DNA of 64,000 bases. Source: Bauldia litoralis. GTDB lineage: Bacteria; Pseudomonadota; Alphaproteobacteria; Rhizobiales; Kaistiaceae. The notes under the pieces are model-generated. The model saw only the letters and a program-made list of their open reading frames with translations, made no database searches and was not told the DNA's origin. Below, piece by piece: positions 1 to 10,233 of the stretch; position 1 is the first letter of the stretch, and each line of letters begins with the position of its first letter. Location: the NCBI RefSeq assembly GCF_900104485.1, contig NZ_FMXQ01000001.1:496001-560000 (forward strand). Direction: 5' to 3'. Both the position numbers and the translations under genes were made by a program.

Positions 1-228
1 GGGCTGGCCATCGTCCGCGACAATCCCGGCCGAACACCGCAACAATGGTCGGTCAAGGATAGCGCCGACGCGACCGTCGTTTCCTTCGGGCTGATCGACC
101 GCACCTTCTTCTGGACCTGGGACCAGGGGGTGAGCAACCATTACGCCAAGAGTCGCGAAACGGTGACCCGTATCGTCACCGGCGAACTGGCGCGGTTCGG
201 GCATCTGAGCGACGGAGGGGCGGGATGA
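1..228 (+). CDS. C-terminal part of an unrecognised protein (start lies before the window)
   Basis: Frame 1 is open from the first base to a TGA at 226-228 and gives 75 residues, including a segment TVVSFGLIDRTFFWTWD and an amphipathic end with TVTRIVTGELARF. I do not recognise the family. The stop overlaps the ATG of the next gene in an ATGA arrangement, so the two are probably translationally coupled and cotranscribed. Codon use and GC-rich third positions match the neighbours, which supports a real coding end. Nothing can be said about function because most of the protein is missing. Confidence 0.6.
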   Translation, partial: GLAIVRDNPGRTPQQWSVKDSADATVVSFGLIDRTFFWTWDQGVSNHYAKSRETVTRIVTGELARFGHLSDGGAG

Positions 229-578
229 CCGACAAGGCCAACCTGGCGGAGAAGCTGGCGGGCTTTGACCAGCACTATGCGCCGCGCACGGTCGCCGAGT
301 TCAACGGCCACGACGTGATGGTGGCGAAGCTCAAGGGGCCATTCGTCTGGCACAAGCACGACGAGACCGACGATTTCTTCCTTGTCCTCAAGGGCATCCT
401 CGACATCGAGATGCGCGACCGCACGGTGACGCTCGGTCCCGGCGAGGTATTTGTTGTCCCCAGGGGTGTCGAGCATCGGCCAGTTGCCCGAGAGGAGGTT
501 CACATCATGCTGATCGAGCCCACCGGCACGCCGAACTCGGGCGACCCGAAGACCGCCGCGCCGCGCCGGCTGGTGTGA
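225..578 (+). CDS. Small cupin-domain protein
   Basis: The 117-residue protein is a single cupin barrel. The first cupin motif is seen around residues 43-57 with H43, H45 and acidic residues at 49-50, and the second around G71-H84, ending in GVEHRP with H84. These are the usual metal ligands, so a small metal-binding beta-barrel protein is likely; the substrate is unknown. The family ranges from mannose-6-phosphate isomerase-like enzymes to simple binding proteins, and the short length fits stand-alone cupins. The start overlaps the preceding stop (ATGA), indicating an operon with the truncated upstream gene. Confidence 0.85.
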   Translation: MTDKANLAEKLAGFDQHYAPRTVAEFNGHDVMVAKLKGPFVWHKHDETDDFFLVLKGILDIEMRDRTVTLGPGEVFVVPRGVEHRPVAREEVHIMLIEPTGTPNSGDPKTAAPRRLV

Positions 579-591
579 ACCGGGGGCAGTG

Positions 592-820
592 GTGCGTCCT
601 TCGAGGCTCCGCTTCGCGGAGCACCTCAGGATGGCCAGGATGGACGGACTTCGGATCCAATCTTGCCCCGGGACAGGAACGCTTCGCCGAAATCCTGAGA
701 CGCGACCGGAGCACGTCAGGATAGCTAGGACGGACGGACTTCGGATCCAATCTTGCCCGAGGACAGGAACACCGCGCCGCCATCCTCAGGTGCGAGCGAA
801 GCGAGCCTCGAAGGACGCAC
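592..820. repeat. Palindromic intergenic repeat with an internal tandem duplication (copy 1)
   Basis: The left arm (592-634, beginning GTGCGTCCTTCGAGGCT) and right arm (780-820, ending AGCCTCGAAGGACGCAC) are inverted copies of each other, each with its own small palindrome. Between them a unit of about 90 bp is repeated: 617-680 and 708-770 match closely, sharing GACGGACTTCGGATCCAATC. A second, shorter member of the family lies at 5654-5770. Elements beginning with this kind of sequence are common in intergenic regions of Hyphomicrobiales genomes. Open frames crossing it are not convincing genes. Confidence 0.85.
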
Positions 821-859
821 GGACTAGCTTCCCGATGGCTCATTGACTAAGTAGTCGCC

Positions 860-1501
860 ATGGAATTCGAGAAAGGCCCCAACGAAGCCGGTCGCAAGCC
901 GATCAACCCGTTGCTCAAGCTGGCGCTGGAGCTGGGGCCGCTTGGCGTCTTCTTCTTTGCCAACGCGCGCGGCGAATGGCTGGCCGAGCGGTTTCCGGCA
1001 CTCGAGCAGCTTGGCGGACCGCTCTTCGTCGCGACGGCGCTGTTCATCGTTGCGACGCTGATCGCCCTGACGGTCTCCCTGATCCTGACCCGGCGGCTGC
1101 CGATCATGCCGCTCATCACCGGCGTCGTCGTGCTGATCTTCGGCGGGCTGACGCTGTGGCTGCAGGATGAGACCTTCATCAAGATGAAGCCGACCATCGT
1201 CAACGTGCTGTTCGGGGCGACGCTGCTGATCGGCCTCGCCTTCGGCAAGTCGCTGCTCGGCTATGTCTTCGATTCGGTGTTCAGGCTGAGCGACGAGGGC
1301 TGGGAAAAACTGACGCTGCGCTGGGGGCTGTTCTTCTTCGTGCTGGCGGCGCTGAACGAGATCGTCTGGCGCTCGGTGTCGACCGACATGTGGGTGAACT
1401 TCAAGGTCTTCGGCATCATGCCGATCACCTTTGTCTTCACCCTGTTCCAGCTGCCGCTGATCAACCGCTACACGCTGCCTGAAAAGGACGCCGGCAGTTG
1501 A
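860..1501 (+). CDS. yciB: Septation protein A / inner membrane protein YciB
   Basis: The 213-residue protein carries the family pattern: an N-terminal [16 protein letters not shown] segment, several hydrophobic helices, [12 protein letters not shown] near the middle, and WVNFKVFG towards the C-terminus. YciB (IspZ) proteins are integral inner membrane proteins linked to cell envelope synthesis and septation; the biochemical role is not settled. Length matches the family (about 180-210). The stop overlaps the TTG start of the next gene, so the two form a coupled pair. In related genomes yciB is also commonly near the ccm genes, as here. Confidence 0.93.
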   Translation: MEFEKGPNEAGRKPINPLLKLALELGPLGVFFFANARGEWLAERFPALEQLGGPLFVATALFIVATLIALTVSLILTRRLPIMPLITGVVVLIFGGLTLWLQDETFIKMKPTIVNVLFGATLLIGLAFGKSLLGYVFDSVFRLSDEGWEKLTLRWGLFFFVLAALNEIVWRSVSTDMWVNFKVFGIMPITFVFTLFQLPLINRYTLPEKDAGS

Positions 1502-2070
1502 GCGAGGCGGCCGGCGGCAATCGTCGCGGGCTGATACTGCTCCTTTGCGGGCTGGCGATCTTCGTCGTCACCGCCATCGTGCTGGCCGCCATGGGCCAGC
1601 CGTGGATCGCACCCGACGGGACGATCCGGCTGTGGGACAGCGGCGCCGGCACTTCGCTGCACCTGCTCGACTGGTACGCGCTTTCCCATATCATCCATGG
1701 CTTCCTGTTCTACCTGCTGCTGTGGCTGGTGGCGCGCCGGCAGTCGCTCGGCGTCCGGGCGCTGATCGCCATGGTCATCGAGGCCGGCTGGGAGATCCTC
1801 GAGAACACCCCCTGGGTGATCGATCGCTACCGCGACGTGACAGTGTCCGGTGACTATGTCGGCGATACCGTGCTCAACTCGACCTCCGACCTGGCGGCGA
1901 TGCTGGTCGGCTTCTACCTCGCGGCGCGACTGCCGGTCTGGGTGACGGTGGTGCTGGCGATCGTGCTGGAGCTGGTCGCCGCCTGGGTGATCCGCGACAA
2001 CCTGACCCTCAACGTCATCATGCTGGTCTACCCGATCGACGGCATCCTCGCCTGGCAATCGGGCGGGTAA
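1498..2070 (+). CDS. DUF2585 (UPF0314) membrane protein
   Basis: The 190-residue protein has four or more membrane segments and the diagnostic stretch [18 protein letters not shown] followed by [13 protein letters not shown]. This matches the UPF0314/DUF2585 family of alphaproteobacterial membrane proteins of unknown function. The most likely start is a TTG at 1498 that overlaps the yciB stop, giving translational coupling; no in-frame ATG exists near the N-terminus before residue 30. The gene ends three bases from the end of convergent ccmG. Confidence 0.85.
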   Translation: MSEAAGGNRRGLILLLCGLAIFVVTAIVLAAMGQPWIAPDGTIRLWDSGAGTSLHLLDWYALSHIIHGFLFYLLLWLVARRQSLGVRALIAMVIEAGWEILENTPWVIDRYRDVTVSGDYVGDTVLNSTSDLAAMLVGFYLAARLPVWVTVVLAIVLELVAAWVIRDNLTLNVIMLVYPIDGILAWQSGG

Positions 2071-2073
2071 GGA

Positions 2074-2658
2074 TCAGCCGTCCGGCTGCATCGCCTTCTC
2101 GATCTCCGGCAGGATAACCTCCGACAGCGTGTCGACGCCGATCGGGCCGATATGCTTGTAGCGGATAATCCCCTTCGCATCGACGATGAAGGTTTCCGGT
2201 ACGCCGTAGAGGCCCCAGTCGATGCCGGCGCGGCCGTTGGGGTCGACACCGATCAGGGCATAGGGATTGCCGAGATCGGTGAGGAAACGGCGGGCGTTGG
2301 ACGGCTGGTCCTTGTAGTTGATACCGACGACCTGGAAGCGATCATCCTTCGCCAGTTCCATCAGTTGCGGATGTTCGATCCGGCAGGGGCCGCACCACGA
2401 GGCGAAGACGTTGACGACGGTGACGCCGCCCTCGAGATCGGCGCGGGCGAGGCCCGGCCGGGCGATGCCTTCCAGCGGCGGCAGGTCGAAATCGGGCGCC
2501 GGCCTGCCGATCAGCGCCGAGGGAATGGCGTCGGGATTGCCGCCGGTCTCCAGCCGGATCAGGAAGACCGCCGCCAGCGCCACGAAGACGAAGAGCGGCA
2601 GGAGCATGATGAGGCGCGGACGCCGGGGCGGCGCGGCCTTGTCGTCGGTTGGCGTCAT
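2074..2658 (-). CDS. ccmG: Periplasmic thiol:disulfide oxidoreductase CcmG (DsbE), cytochrome c maturation
   Basis: The 194-residue protein has one N-terminal membrane anchor (about residues 15-34) and a periplasmic thioredoxin fold with C89-G-P-C92 in the context NVFASWCGPCRIEHPQL, plus the cis-proline region GVPETF. CcmG keeps the haem-binding cysteines of apocytochrome c reduced before haem ligation. Its ATG overlaps the ccmD stop (ATGA). It is the last gene of the ccmCDG segment and converges on the DUF2585 gene. Confidence 0.95.
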   Translation of the reverse strand: MTPTDDKAAPPRRPRLIMLLPLFVFVALAAVFLIRLETGGNPDAIPSALIGRPAPDFDLPPLEGIARPGLARADLEGGVTVVNVFASWCGPCRIEHPQLMELAKDDRFQVVGINYKDQPSNARRFLTDLGNPYALIGVDPNGRAGIDWGLYGVPETFIVDAKGIIRYKHIGPIGVDTLSEVILPEIEKAMQPDG

Positions 2659-2831
2659 GACCCGGCCTTCCCGGCCGAACGACGGCGGACGCCGCGGGCC
2701 TCAAGCTCGGCGAGACGCGCGCGCTGGCTGCGCCCGTCGAGGACGATCCACACGACCATGCCGATGAGCACCACCGCCGCCAGCAAGTAGGCGGCGAGGA
2801 TGAAGCCCTGATGGATGCCGGGCTCGATCAT
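2655..2831 (-). CDS. ccmD: Haem exporter protein CcmD
   Basis: A 58-residue frame between ccmC and ccmG reads as one membrane helix (residues about 10-32, FILAAYLLAAVVLIGMVVWI) followed by a basic tail with RSQRARLAELEARG. Size, topology and position are those of CcmD, the small subunit that helps release holo-CcmE from the CcmABC haem complex. The ATG at 2829-2831 overlaps the ccmC stop and its stop overlaps the ccmG start, so all three are tightly coupled. Confidence 0.92.
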   Translation of the reverse strand: MIEPGIHQGFILAAYLLAAVVLIGMVVWIVLDGRSQRARLAELEARGVRRRSAGKAGS

Positions 2832-3553
2832 CCCGTCGCGGCGACGATCTGCATGGCGCGGACCCGGCGCCGGAGGATCTCGTTGCGCATCGCCATCAAG
2901 AGGAGCGAGGCGAAAAGCAGGGTCATCGCCGCCGCCATGATCATCAGCGGCCACAGCATCGACGGGTCGATGGTCGGTCCGTCGAGGCGGAAGACGCTGG
3001 CCGGCTGGTGGAGGGTGTTCCACCAGTCGACCGAGAACTTGATGATCGGGATGTTGACGGTGCCAACCAGGGTCAGGATCGCCGCGGCGCGGGCCGCCTT
3101 GCCCGGATCCTCGACCGACTGCCACAGGGCGATCAGGCCGAGGTAGATGATGAACAGGATCAGCACCGAGGTCAGCCGCGCATCCCACACCCAGTAGGTG
3201 CCCCAGGTCGGCTTGCCCCATAGCGCGCCGGTGACCAGCGCCAGGAAGGTGAAGGCGGCGCCGATCGGCGCGGCGGCCTTCTGCGCGACATCGGCCAAGG
3301 GGTGGCGCCAGACCAGCGTGCCGAGGGCAGCGACCGCCATCACCCCGTAGCAGGCCATCGACAGCCAGGCGAAGGGGACGTGGATGAACATGATCCGCAC
3401 CATGTCGCCCTGCTTGAAGTCGGCAGGGGCGACGAACAGACCGAGATAGAGCCCGACCGCCAGGCCAATCGCCGTGACCGCCCACAGCCATGGCAGCAGC
3501 CGGCCGGCAAAGGCGAGAAAGCGGGTCGGGTTGGCGAGATCGCTGATCGGCAT
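2828..3553 (-). CDS. ccmC: Haem handling membrane protein CcmC
   Basis: The 241-residue protein has about six membrane helices and the tryptophan-rich haem-handling motif WGTYWVWD at residues 117-124. A conserved histidine sits in FIHVPFAW (residue 58) and another in NTLHQPAS, the two sites expected to be axial haem ligands. CcmC transfers haem to CcmE in the periplasm. I chose the ATG at 3551-3553 (MPISDLANPTRF) because upstream codons lack family character. In this genome ccmC is separated from ccmB by an opposite-strand MFS gene, so ccmCDG needs its own promoter, presumably between 3554 and 3726. Confidence 0.94.
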   Translation of the reverse strand: MPISDLANPTRFLAFAGRLLPWLWAVTAIGLAVGLYLGLFVAPADFKQGDMVRIMFIHVPFAWLSMACYGVMAVAALGTLVWRHPLADVAQKAAAPIGAAFTFLALVTGALWGKPTWGTYWVWDARLTSVLILFIIYLGLIALWQSVEDPGKAARAAAILTLVGTVNIPIIKFSVDWWNTLHQPASVFRLDGPTIDPSMLWPLMIMAAAMTLLFASLLLMAMRNEILRRRVRAMQIVAATG

Positions 3554-3726
3554 GGGTGGTGTTTTAGGGTCGGATCGCGGTGGCGGCAATGGGACACGGC
3601 AGCGCGTCGACGCCATATCAATCCGCCACCGATCCCACTAGACTCGCCCGAAAGCGCCGCCACCGGCGCACGCCCCCTCAGAAGGCCGCCCTGCCATCCT
3701 CGGCACGGCATCAGGAAGCGCTCCCG

Positions 3727-4920
3727 ATGTTCTTCACGCCCGCCCGCCTGATCATGACGATCTTCACGCTGCACTCCTTCGTCCTGACCAACTGGTTTCC
3801 GCGCATTCCGGACATGCAGGCGAAGCTCGGCGTAAGCACCGGCGAATTGTCCCTCGGGCTGCTGGGCGCCGCCGTCGGCACGCTGGTCGCCCTGCCCTTC
3901 GCCGGTCAGATCATCGAATGGCTGTCGCCCCGGCGCTCCATCTTCATCGCCTTCGTCTTCTATTGCCTCGGCTATGCCCTGGTCGGCTGGGCGTGGAGCG
4001 TGCCGAGCCTGTTCGCCTTCCTGTTCCTGGGCGGCCTGTTTCTCCCCGTTGTCGACGTCGCCATGAATGTCGAGGCCGACCGGATCGAGGCCAGCCTCGG
4101 CCGGCGGATCATGAACACCTGCCACGGCTTCTGGAGCATCGGCTCGATCCTCGGCGGCCTGATGGGCGCCGGCTTCGCCAGCCTCGAGATCGACATCCGC
4201 TGGCACCTGGCCATCGTCGCTGTGATCAGCGTGCCGATTGCCCTGACGGTCGCCGCGCGGCTGCCGCGCCTGCCGGCGCGCGATGCGGAGGGCGCCGACA
4301 GCGGCAGGCGACGGCGCTTCAGCGTCGCGCTGCCGACGCTTGCGCTCCTGCCGCTCTGCATCTTCTCCTTCGGCATGCTGCTGGTCGAGGCGGCGGCGCT
4401 CGACTGGAGTTCGCTGTTCATGCGCTCGGTGATGGAGACGACGCCCTTCGGCGCCGGTATAGGCTTCGCCGCCTTCACCATCGCGATGGCGGTCGGCCGG
4501 TTCCTCGGCGACTGGGCGGCGGGCCGGTTCGGGCCGGTGGCGGTGGCGCGGACCTGCGGCATCATCGGCCTTGCCGGGTTGCTGGCGCTGGTCACCGCGA
4601 CGGTCTTCCTGCAGGCGGTCGTCGGCCTCGCCGCGATCGGGCTCGGCGTCTCGGTCGCCGTGCCGCTGGCGGTCAGCGCAGCGGCGAGCCGCGGCGACCG
4701 CCCCGCTTCGGTCAACGTCGCGGCGCTGTCGCTGATCTCCTTCGCCGGCTTCCTGGTCGAGCCGCCGCTTGTCGGCTACGGCGCGGAGTGGGGCGGCAGC
4801 CTGCGCATCGGCCTGGCGATCACCATGCCGGCGATCGTCGCCAGCATCCTGCTGGCCGGCCATGTCCGTCGGACGATGAAGACCCCGACACCGGCCAATC
4901 CCCTGTCCGAACTCGCCTGA
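3727..4920 (+). CDS. Major facilitator superfamily transporter (YbjJ-like)
   Basis: The 397-residue protein has about twelve hydrophobic helices in two halves, opening with a short N-terminus and the segment NWFPRIPDMQAKLGVSTGEL typical of the YbjJ/fucose-permease-like branch. A basic loop PRRS follows the third helix. Substrate is unknown. The start at 3727 is preferred because translation upstream of it is arginine- and proline-rich with no membrane character. The gene lies on the opposite strand between ccmB and ccmC, ending nine bases before the end of ccmB, which suggests insertion into an ancestral ccm operon. Confidence 0.85.
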   Translation: MFFTPARLIMTIFTLHSFVLTNWFPRIPDMQAKLGVSTGELSLGLLGAAVGTLVALPFAGQIIEWLSPRRSIFIAFVFYCLGYALVGWAWSVPSLFAFLFLGGLFLPVVDVAMNVEADRIEASLGRRIMNTCHGFWSIGSILGGLMGAGFASLEIDIRWHLAIVAVISVPIALTVAARLPRLPARDAEGADSGRRRRFSVALPTLALLPLCIFSFGMLLVEAAALDWSSLFMRSVMETTPFGAGIGFAAFTIAMAVGRFLGDWAAGRFGPVAVARTCGIIGLAGLLALVTATVFLQAVVGLAAIGLGVSVAVPLAVSAAASRGDRPASVNVAALSLISFAGFLVEPPLVGYGAEWGGSLRIGLAITMPAIVASILLAGHVRRTMKTPTPANPLSELA

Positions 4921-4929
4921 CGGCAGCCG

Positions 4930-5601
4930 CTAGTCCAGCCCCGACCGCAGCGCCGCCGCCCCGGCCACCGCTGCGACCACGGCGCTGACCAGCGACAGGG
5001 CGACGAGGATGAGGAAGGGCGGCAGGAACGGCGCCGGGCCGACGATCACCGACGACGCCGCGCTGACGCCGAAGATCAGGACGGGGATCGCGAAGGGCAG
5101 GACCAGCACGGCGATCAGCAGGCCGCCCCGACCGAGCGCCGTAGTCAGCGCCGCGCCGACGGTGCCGACGAGGGTCAGCGCCGGGGTGCCGGCAAGCAGG
5201 GTCAGCGTGACGGCACCAAGCGCCACCGGCTCGATCGCCAGCAGAAGGCCGAGGAACGGCGCGGCAACGACCAGCGGCAGGCCGGTGGCGAGCCAATGGC
5301 CGGCGGCCTTGGCCAACACGATCAGTTCCAGCGGATGGCCGGAGAGGTGCAGGAGGTCGAGCGACCCGTCGCTGCGGTCGTCCTGGAAGAGGCGGTCGAG
5401 GCCGAGCAGCGTCGCCAGCAGCGCGCCGATCCACAGGATCGCCGGGCCGATGCGCGACAGCAGGTTGAGATCGGGCCCGACACCGAAGGGGATGATGGTG
5501 ACGACGGTGAGGAAGAAGATCAGCCCGACCAGCGCACCGCCCCCGGTCCTGAGCTGGAGGCGCGCGGTCTGCCCGGCGACGGCGGCAAGCGCGGCGATCA
5601 T
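4930..5601 (-). CDS. ccmB: Haem exporter membrane subunit CcmB
   Basis: The protein (about 223 residues from the ATG at 5599-5601) is a six-helix membrane protein with the CcmB pattern: a soluble lead-in ending in LRTGGGALVGLIFFLTVVTIIPFG, then LDRLFQDDRSDGSLDLL and LLAGTPALTLVG. CcmA and CcmB form the ABC-type complex that, with CcmC, drives release of haem-loaded CcmE. It is separated from ccmA by about 200 bp filled largely by a palindromic repeat. Confidence 0.94.
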   Translation of the reverse strand: MIAALAAVAGQTARLQLRTGGGALVGLIFFLTVVTIIPFGVGPDLNLLSRIGPAILWIGALLATLLGLDRLFQDDRSDGSLDLLHLSGHPLELIVLAKAAGHWLATGLPLVVAAPFLGLLLAIEPVALGAVTLTLLAGTPALTLVGTVGAALTTALGRGGLLIAVLVLPFAIPVLIFGVSAASSVIVGPAPFLPPFLILVALSLVSAVVAAVAGAAALRSGLD

Positions 5602-5653
5602 GGCCGGCCTCCGGTGGCGGGGCAATCGCGCAATCGAACTGGTCCCTCGGCAT

Positions 5654-5770
5654 TGCGTCCTTCGAAGCCCGGGCTTCGCCCGGGCACCTCAGGATGGCCA
5701 AGGAGTTTGCCTCCACAAGAAACAACATCGCCATGCTGAGGTGCGAGCGCAGCAAGCCTCGAAGCACGCA
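5654..5770. repeat. Palindromic intergenic repeat (copy 2) between ccmA and ccmB
   Basis: The left arm (5654-5697, TGCGTCCTTCGAAGCC onward) and right arm (about 5731-5770, ending GCCTCGAAGCACGCA) are imperfect inverted copies, and the left arm contains a further hairpin GAAGCCCGGG/CCCGGGC. The outer sequences match the element at 592-820. This copy lacks the 90-bp internal duplication. It separates ccmA from ccmB, where a short operon gap would be expected, and could fold in the transcript. Confidence 0.8.
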
Positions 5771-5803
5771 GCAGCAGGGAGCGGGGCCACCCGCACACCG
5801 GCT

Positions 5804-6406
5804 TCATGCCGCTGCCTTGCCAAGCACGATGGTGGCGGTCGGGTCGACCGGCAGTGGCCGGTGGATCGCGGCGAGAACCAGCCCACCGCAAGTGCGATGG
5901 CGCTCGATCAGGCGACCGAGCGTCGCCTCGGCCGCGGCGTCGAGGGCGGTGGTGGGCTCGTCGAGCAGCCAAATGGGTCTATCGATGACAAGGAGGCGCG
6001 CAATGGCGACCCGGCGCTTCTGGCCGGCGGACAGGCGACCGACCGGCAGATGCGCGAGACCGCCGAGGCCGACATCCTCCAGCGCCTCGTCAAGGTCGCC
6101 GGCACCGCCATAGAGACGCCGCCAGAAGGCAAGATTCTCCGCGATGGTAAAGGCCGGCTTGAGCGCCTCGAGGTGGCCGAGATAGTGGACGGCGACGCCG
6201 CGACCGGCATCCGGCGCCGGGTCGAGGACAATCGAGCCCCTGGCCGGGGCCAGCAGGCCCGCGACAATCCGAAGCAGGGTCGACTTTCCGGCGCCGTTCG
6301 GCCCTGTAACAGCCAGCACGTCGCCCGGCCCGATCGAGAAAGATACGTCCTCGAAAACGGTACGGTCGCCACGGCGCGCGGCAAGGGCTTCGGCGGTCAG
6401 GCGCAA
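5804..6406 (-). CDS. ccmA: Haem exporter ATP-binding subunit CcmA
   Basis: From the TTG at 6404-6406 the protein has 200 residues, the normal CcmA length, with Walker [10 protein letters not shown] (35-43), signature [14 protein letters not shown] (from 125) and Walker B IWLLDEPT (145-152), then a histidine switch in AIHRP. It powers the CcmABCD complex in cytochrome c biogenesis. The start is uncertain: the frame is open to an ATG at 6553, but the extra residues look unlike CcmA, and no clear ribosome binding site precedes the TTG. It is divergent from acnA. Confidence 0.9.
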   Translation of the reverse strand: MRLTAEALAARRGDRTVFEDVSFSIGPGDVLAVTGPNGAGKSTLLRIVAGLLAPARGSIVLDPAPDAGRGVAVHYLGHLEALKPAFTIAENLAFWRRLYGGAGDLDEALEDVGLGGLAHLPVGRLSAGQKRRVAIARLLVIDRPIWLLDEPTTALDAAAEATLGRLIERHRTCGGLVLAAIHRPLPVDPTATIVLGKAAA

Positions 6407-6618
6407 GGCGGCCAAATCCGGCTCCCTGCCCGCTGCCGCCGGCGGTTTCCGGGCGCCAGACAGGGCCCGGAATCGATATTCTGGAACAGCTCCATGAAAT
6501 TCACTATAAGGCCGGTAATCCATGCCGTCGCCTGCGGGAAATCCCCCCGTCAAAGCCTGGTCCGAGCGACCCCTCCCGGTCGATGGAACCCGGCGCGCAA
6601 TCTAGGAGCCTAGCCACC

Positions 6619-9306
<2,688 letters not shown>

Positions 9307-9425
9307 TCGTGAGGGTTTGACGAAAATCTCACCCGAACGTGACTCGCAATTGAGACAGCCGGTCCATAACTTCGCCTGATGAAGAGAGTGACCGGCCGTC
9401 CCGGCTGTCCGATCGGAACCCGACA

Positions 9426-10172
9426 ATGACCGCAACAGCACGCGCCATTGCGACCGTTATCCTGAGCGCCAGCCTCTCGGCGGGTGCGATGCCGGCTTTT
9501 GCCGACACCCGGGCGGTGGTCGAGCTGTTTACCAGCCAGGGTTGCTCGTCCTGCCCGCCGGCCGACGAATTGCTGGCCGAATACGCGGCGCGGGACGACG
9601 TTCTCGCGCTGTCCTTCCCGGTCGACTACTGGGACTATCTCGGCTGGAAGGACACGCTTGCCAGCCACGAGAATACCGAACGCCAGCGCGCCTATGCCAC
9701 CGCGCGTGGCGATCGGCAGGTCTATACGCCCCAGGTGATCGTCAACGGCGTCGAGCACATGGTCGGCAGCAGCAAGGCCAAGATCGACAACGCCATCGCG
9801 ACGATGGACGGCGCGCTCAGCGTGCCGATCACAATGACAGCCGGGTCCGACGCGACCACGGTGACCATTGGCGCGGCAAACAACAGTACCCCCGACAAGG
9901 GGATGATCTGGCTGGCGATGTATGACGATCCGGTCACGGTGCCGATCGGTCGCGGCGAGAATACCGGCAAGTCGATCACCTACACCAACGTCGTCCGCAA
10001 GCTCCGCCCGATCGCGATGTGGAAGGGCGAGGAAATGACCGTCGAGCTGCCGAAGAGCGAACTGGTCCACGCCGACGTATCGCGCTGCGCCGTCATCCTC
10101 CAGACCGAGCTTCCCGACGGCTTGCCCGGCCCGATCCTGGGCGCCGCCGCCATCGACTATCCGGCGATGTAG
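9426..10172 (+). CDS. Exported thioredoxin-like DUF1223 protein
   Basis: The 248-residue protein starts with a signal peptide ending near AFADT (residue 27), followed by VVELFTSQGCSSCPPAD with C40-S-S-C43, then FPVDYWDYLGWKDT and a stretch VYTPQVIVNG. This is the DUF1223 family, a thioredoxin-fold protein with a CxxC pair, probably periplasmic. A redox role is inferred from the fold; no substrate is known. It follows acnA by 119 bp on the same strand and converges on htpG. Confidence 0.88.
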   Translation: MTATARAIATVILSASLSAGAMPAFADTRAVVELFTSQGCSSCPPADELLAEYAARDDVLALSFPVDYWDYLGWKDTLASHENTERQRAYATARGDRQVYTPQVIVNGVEHMVGSSKAKIDNAIATMDGALSVPITMTAGSDATTVTIGAANNSTPDKGMIWLAMYDDPVTVPIGRGENTGKSITYTNVVRKLRPIAMWKGEEMTVELPKSELVHADVSRCAVILQTELPDGLPGPILGAAAIDYPAM

Positions 10173-10233
10173 CCCGACCCGACCGGCGAAAAGCCCCGGA
10201 CCGGATGTCCGAGGACCGTACCCCCAGCCTGCC

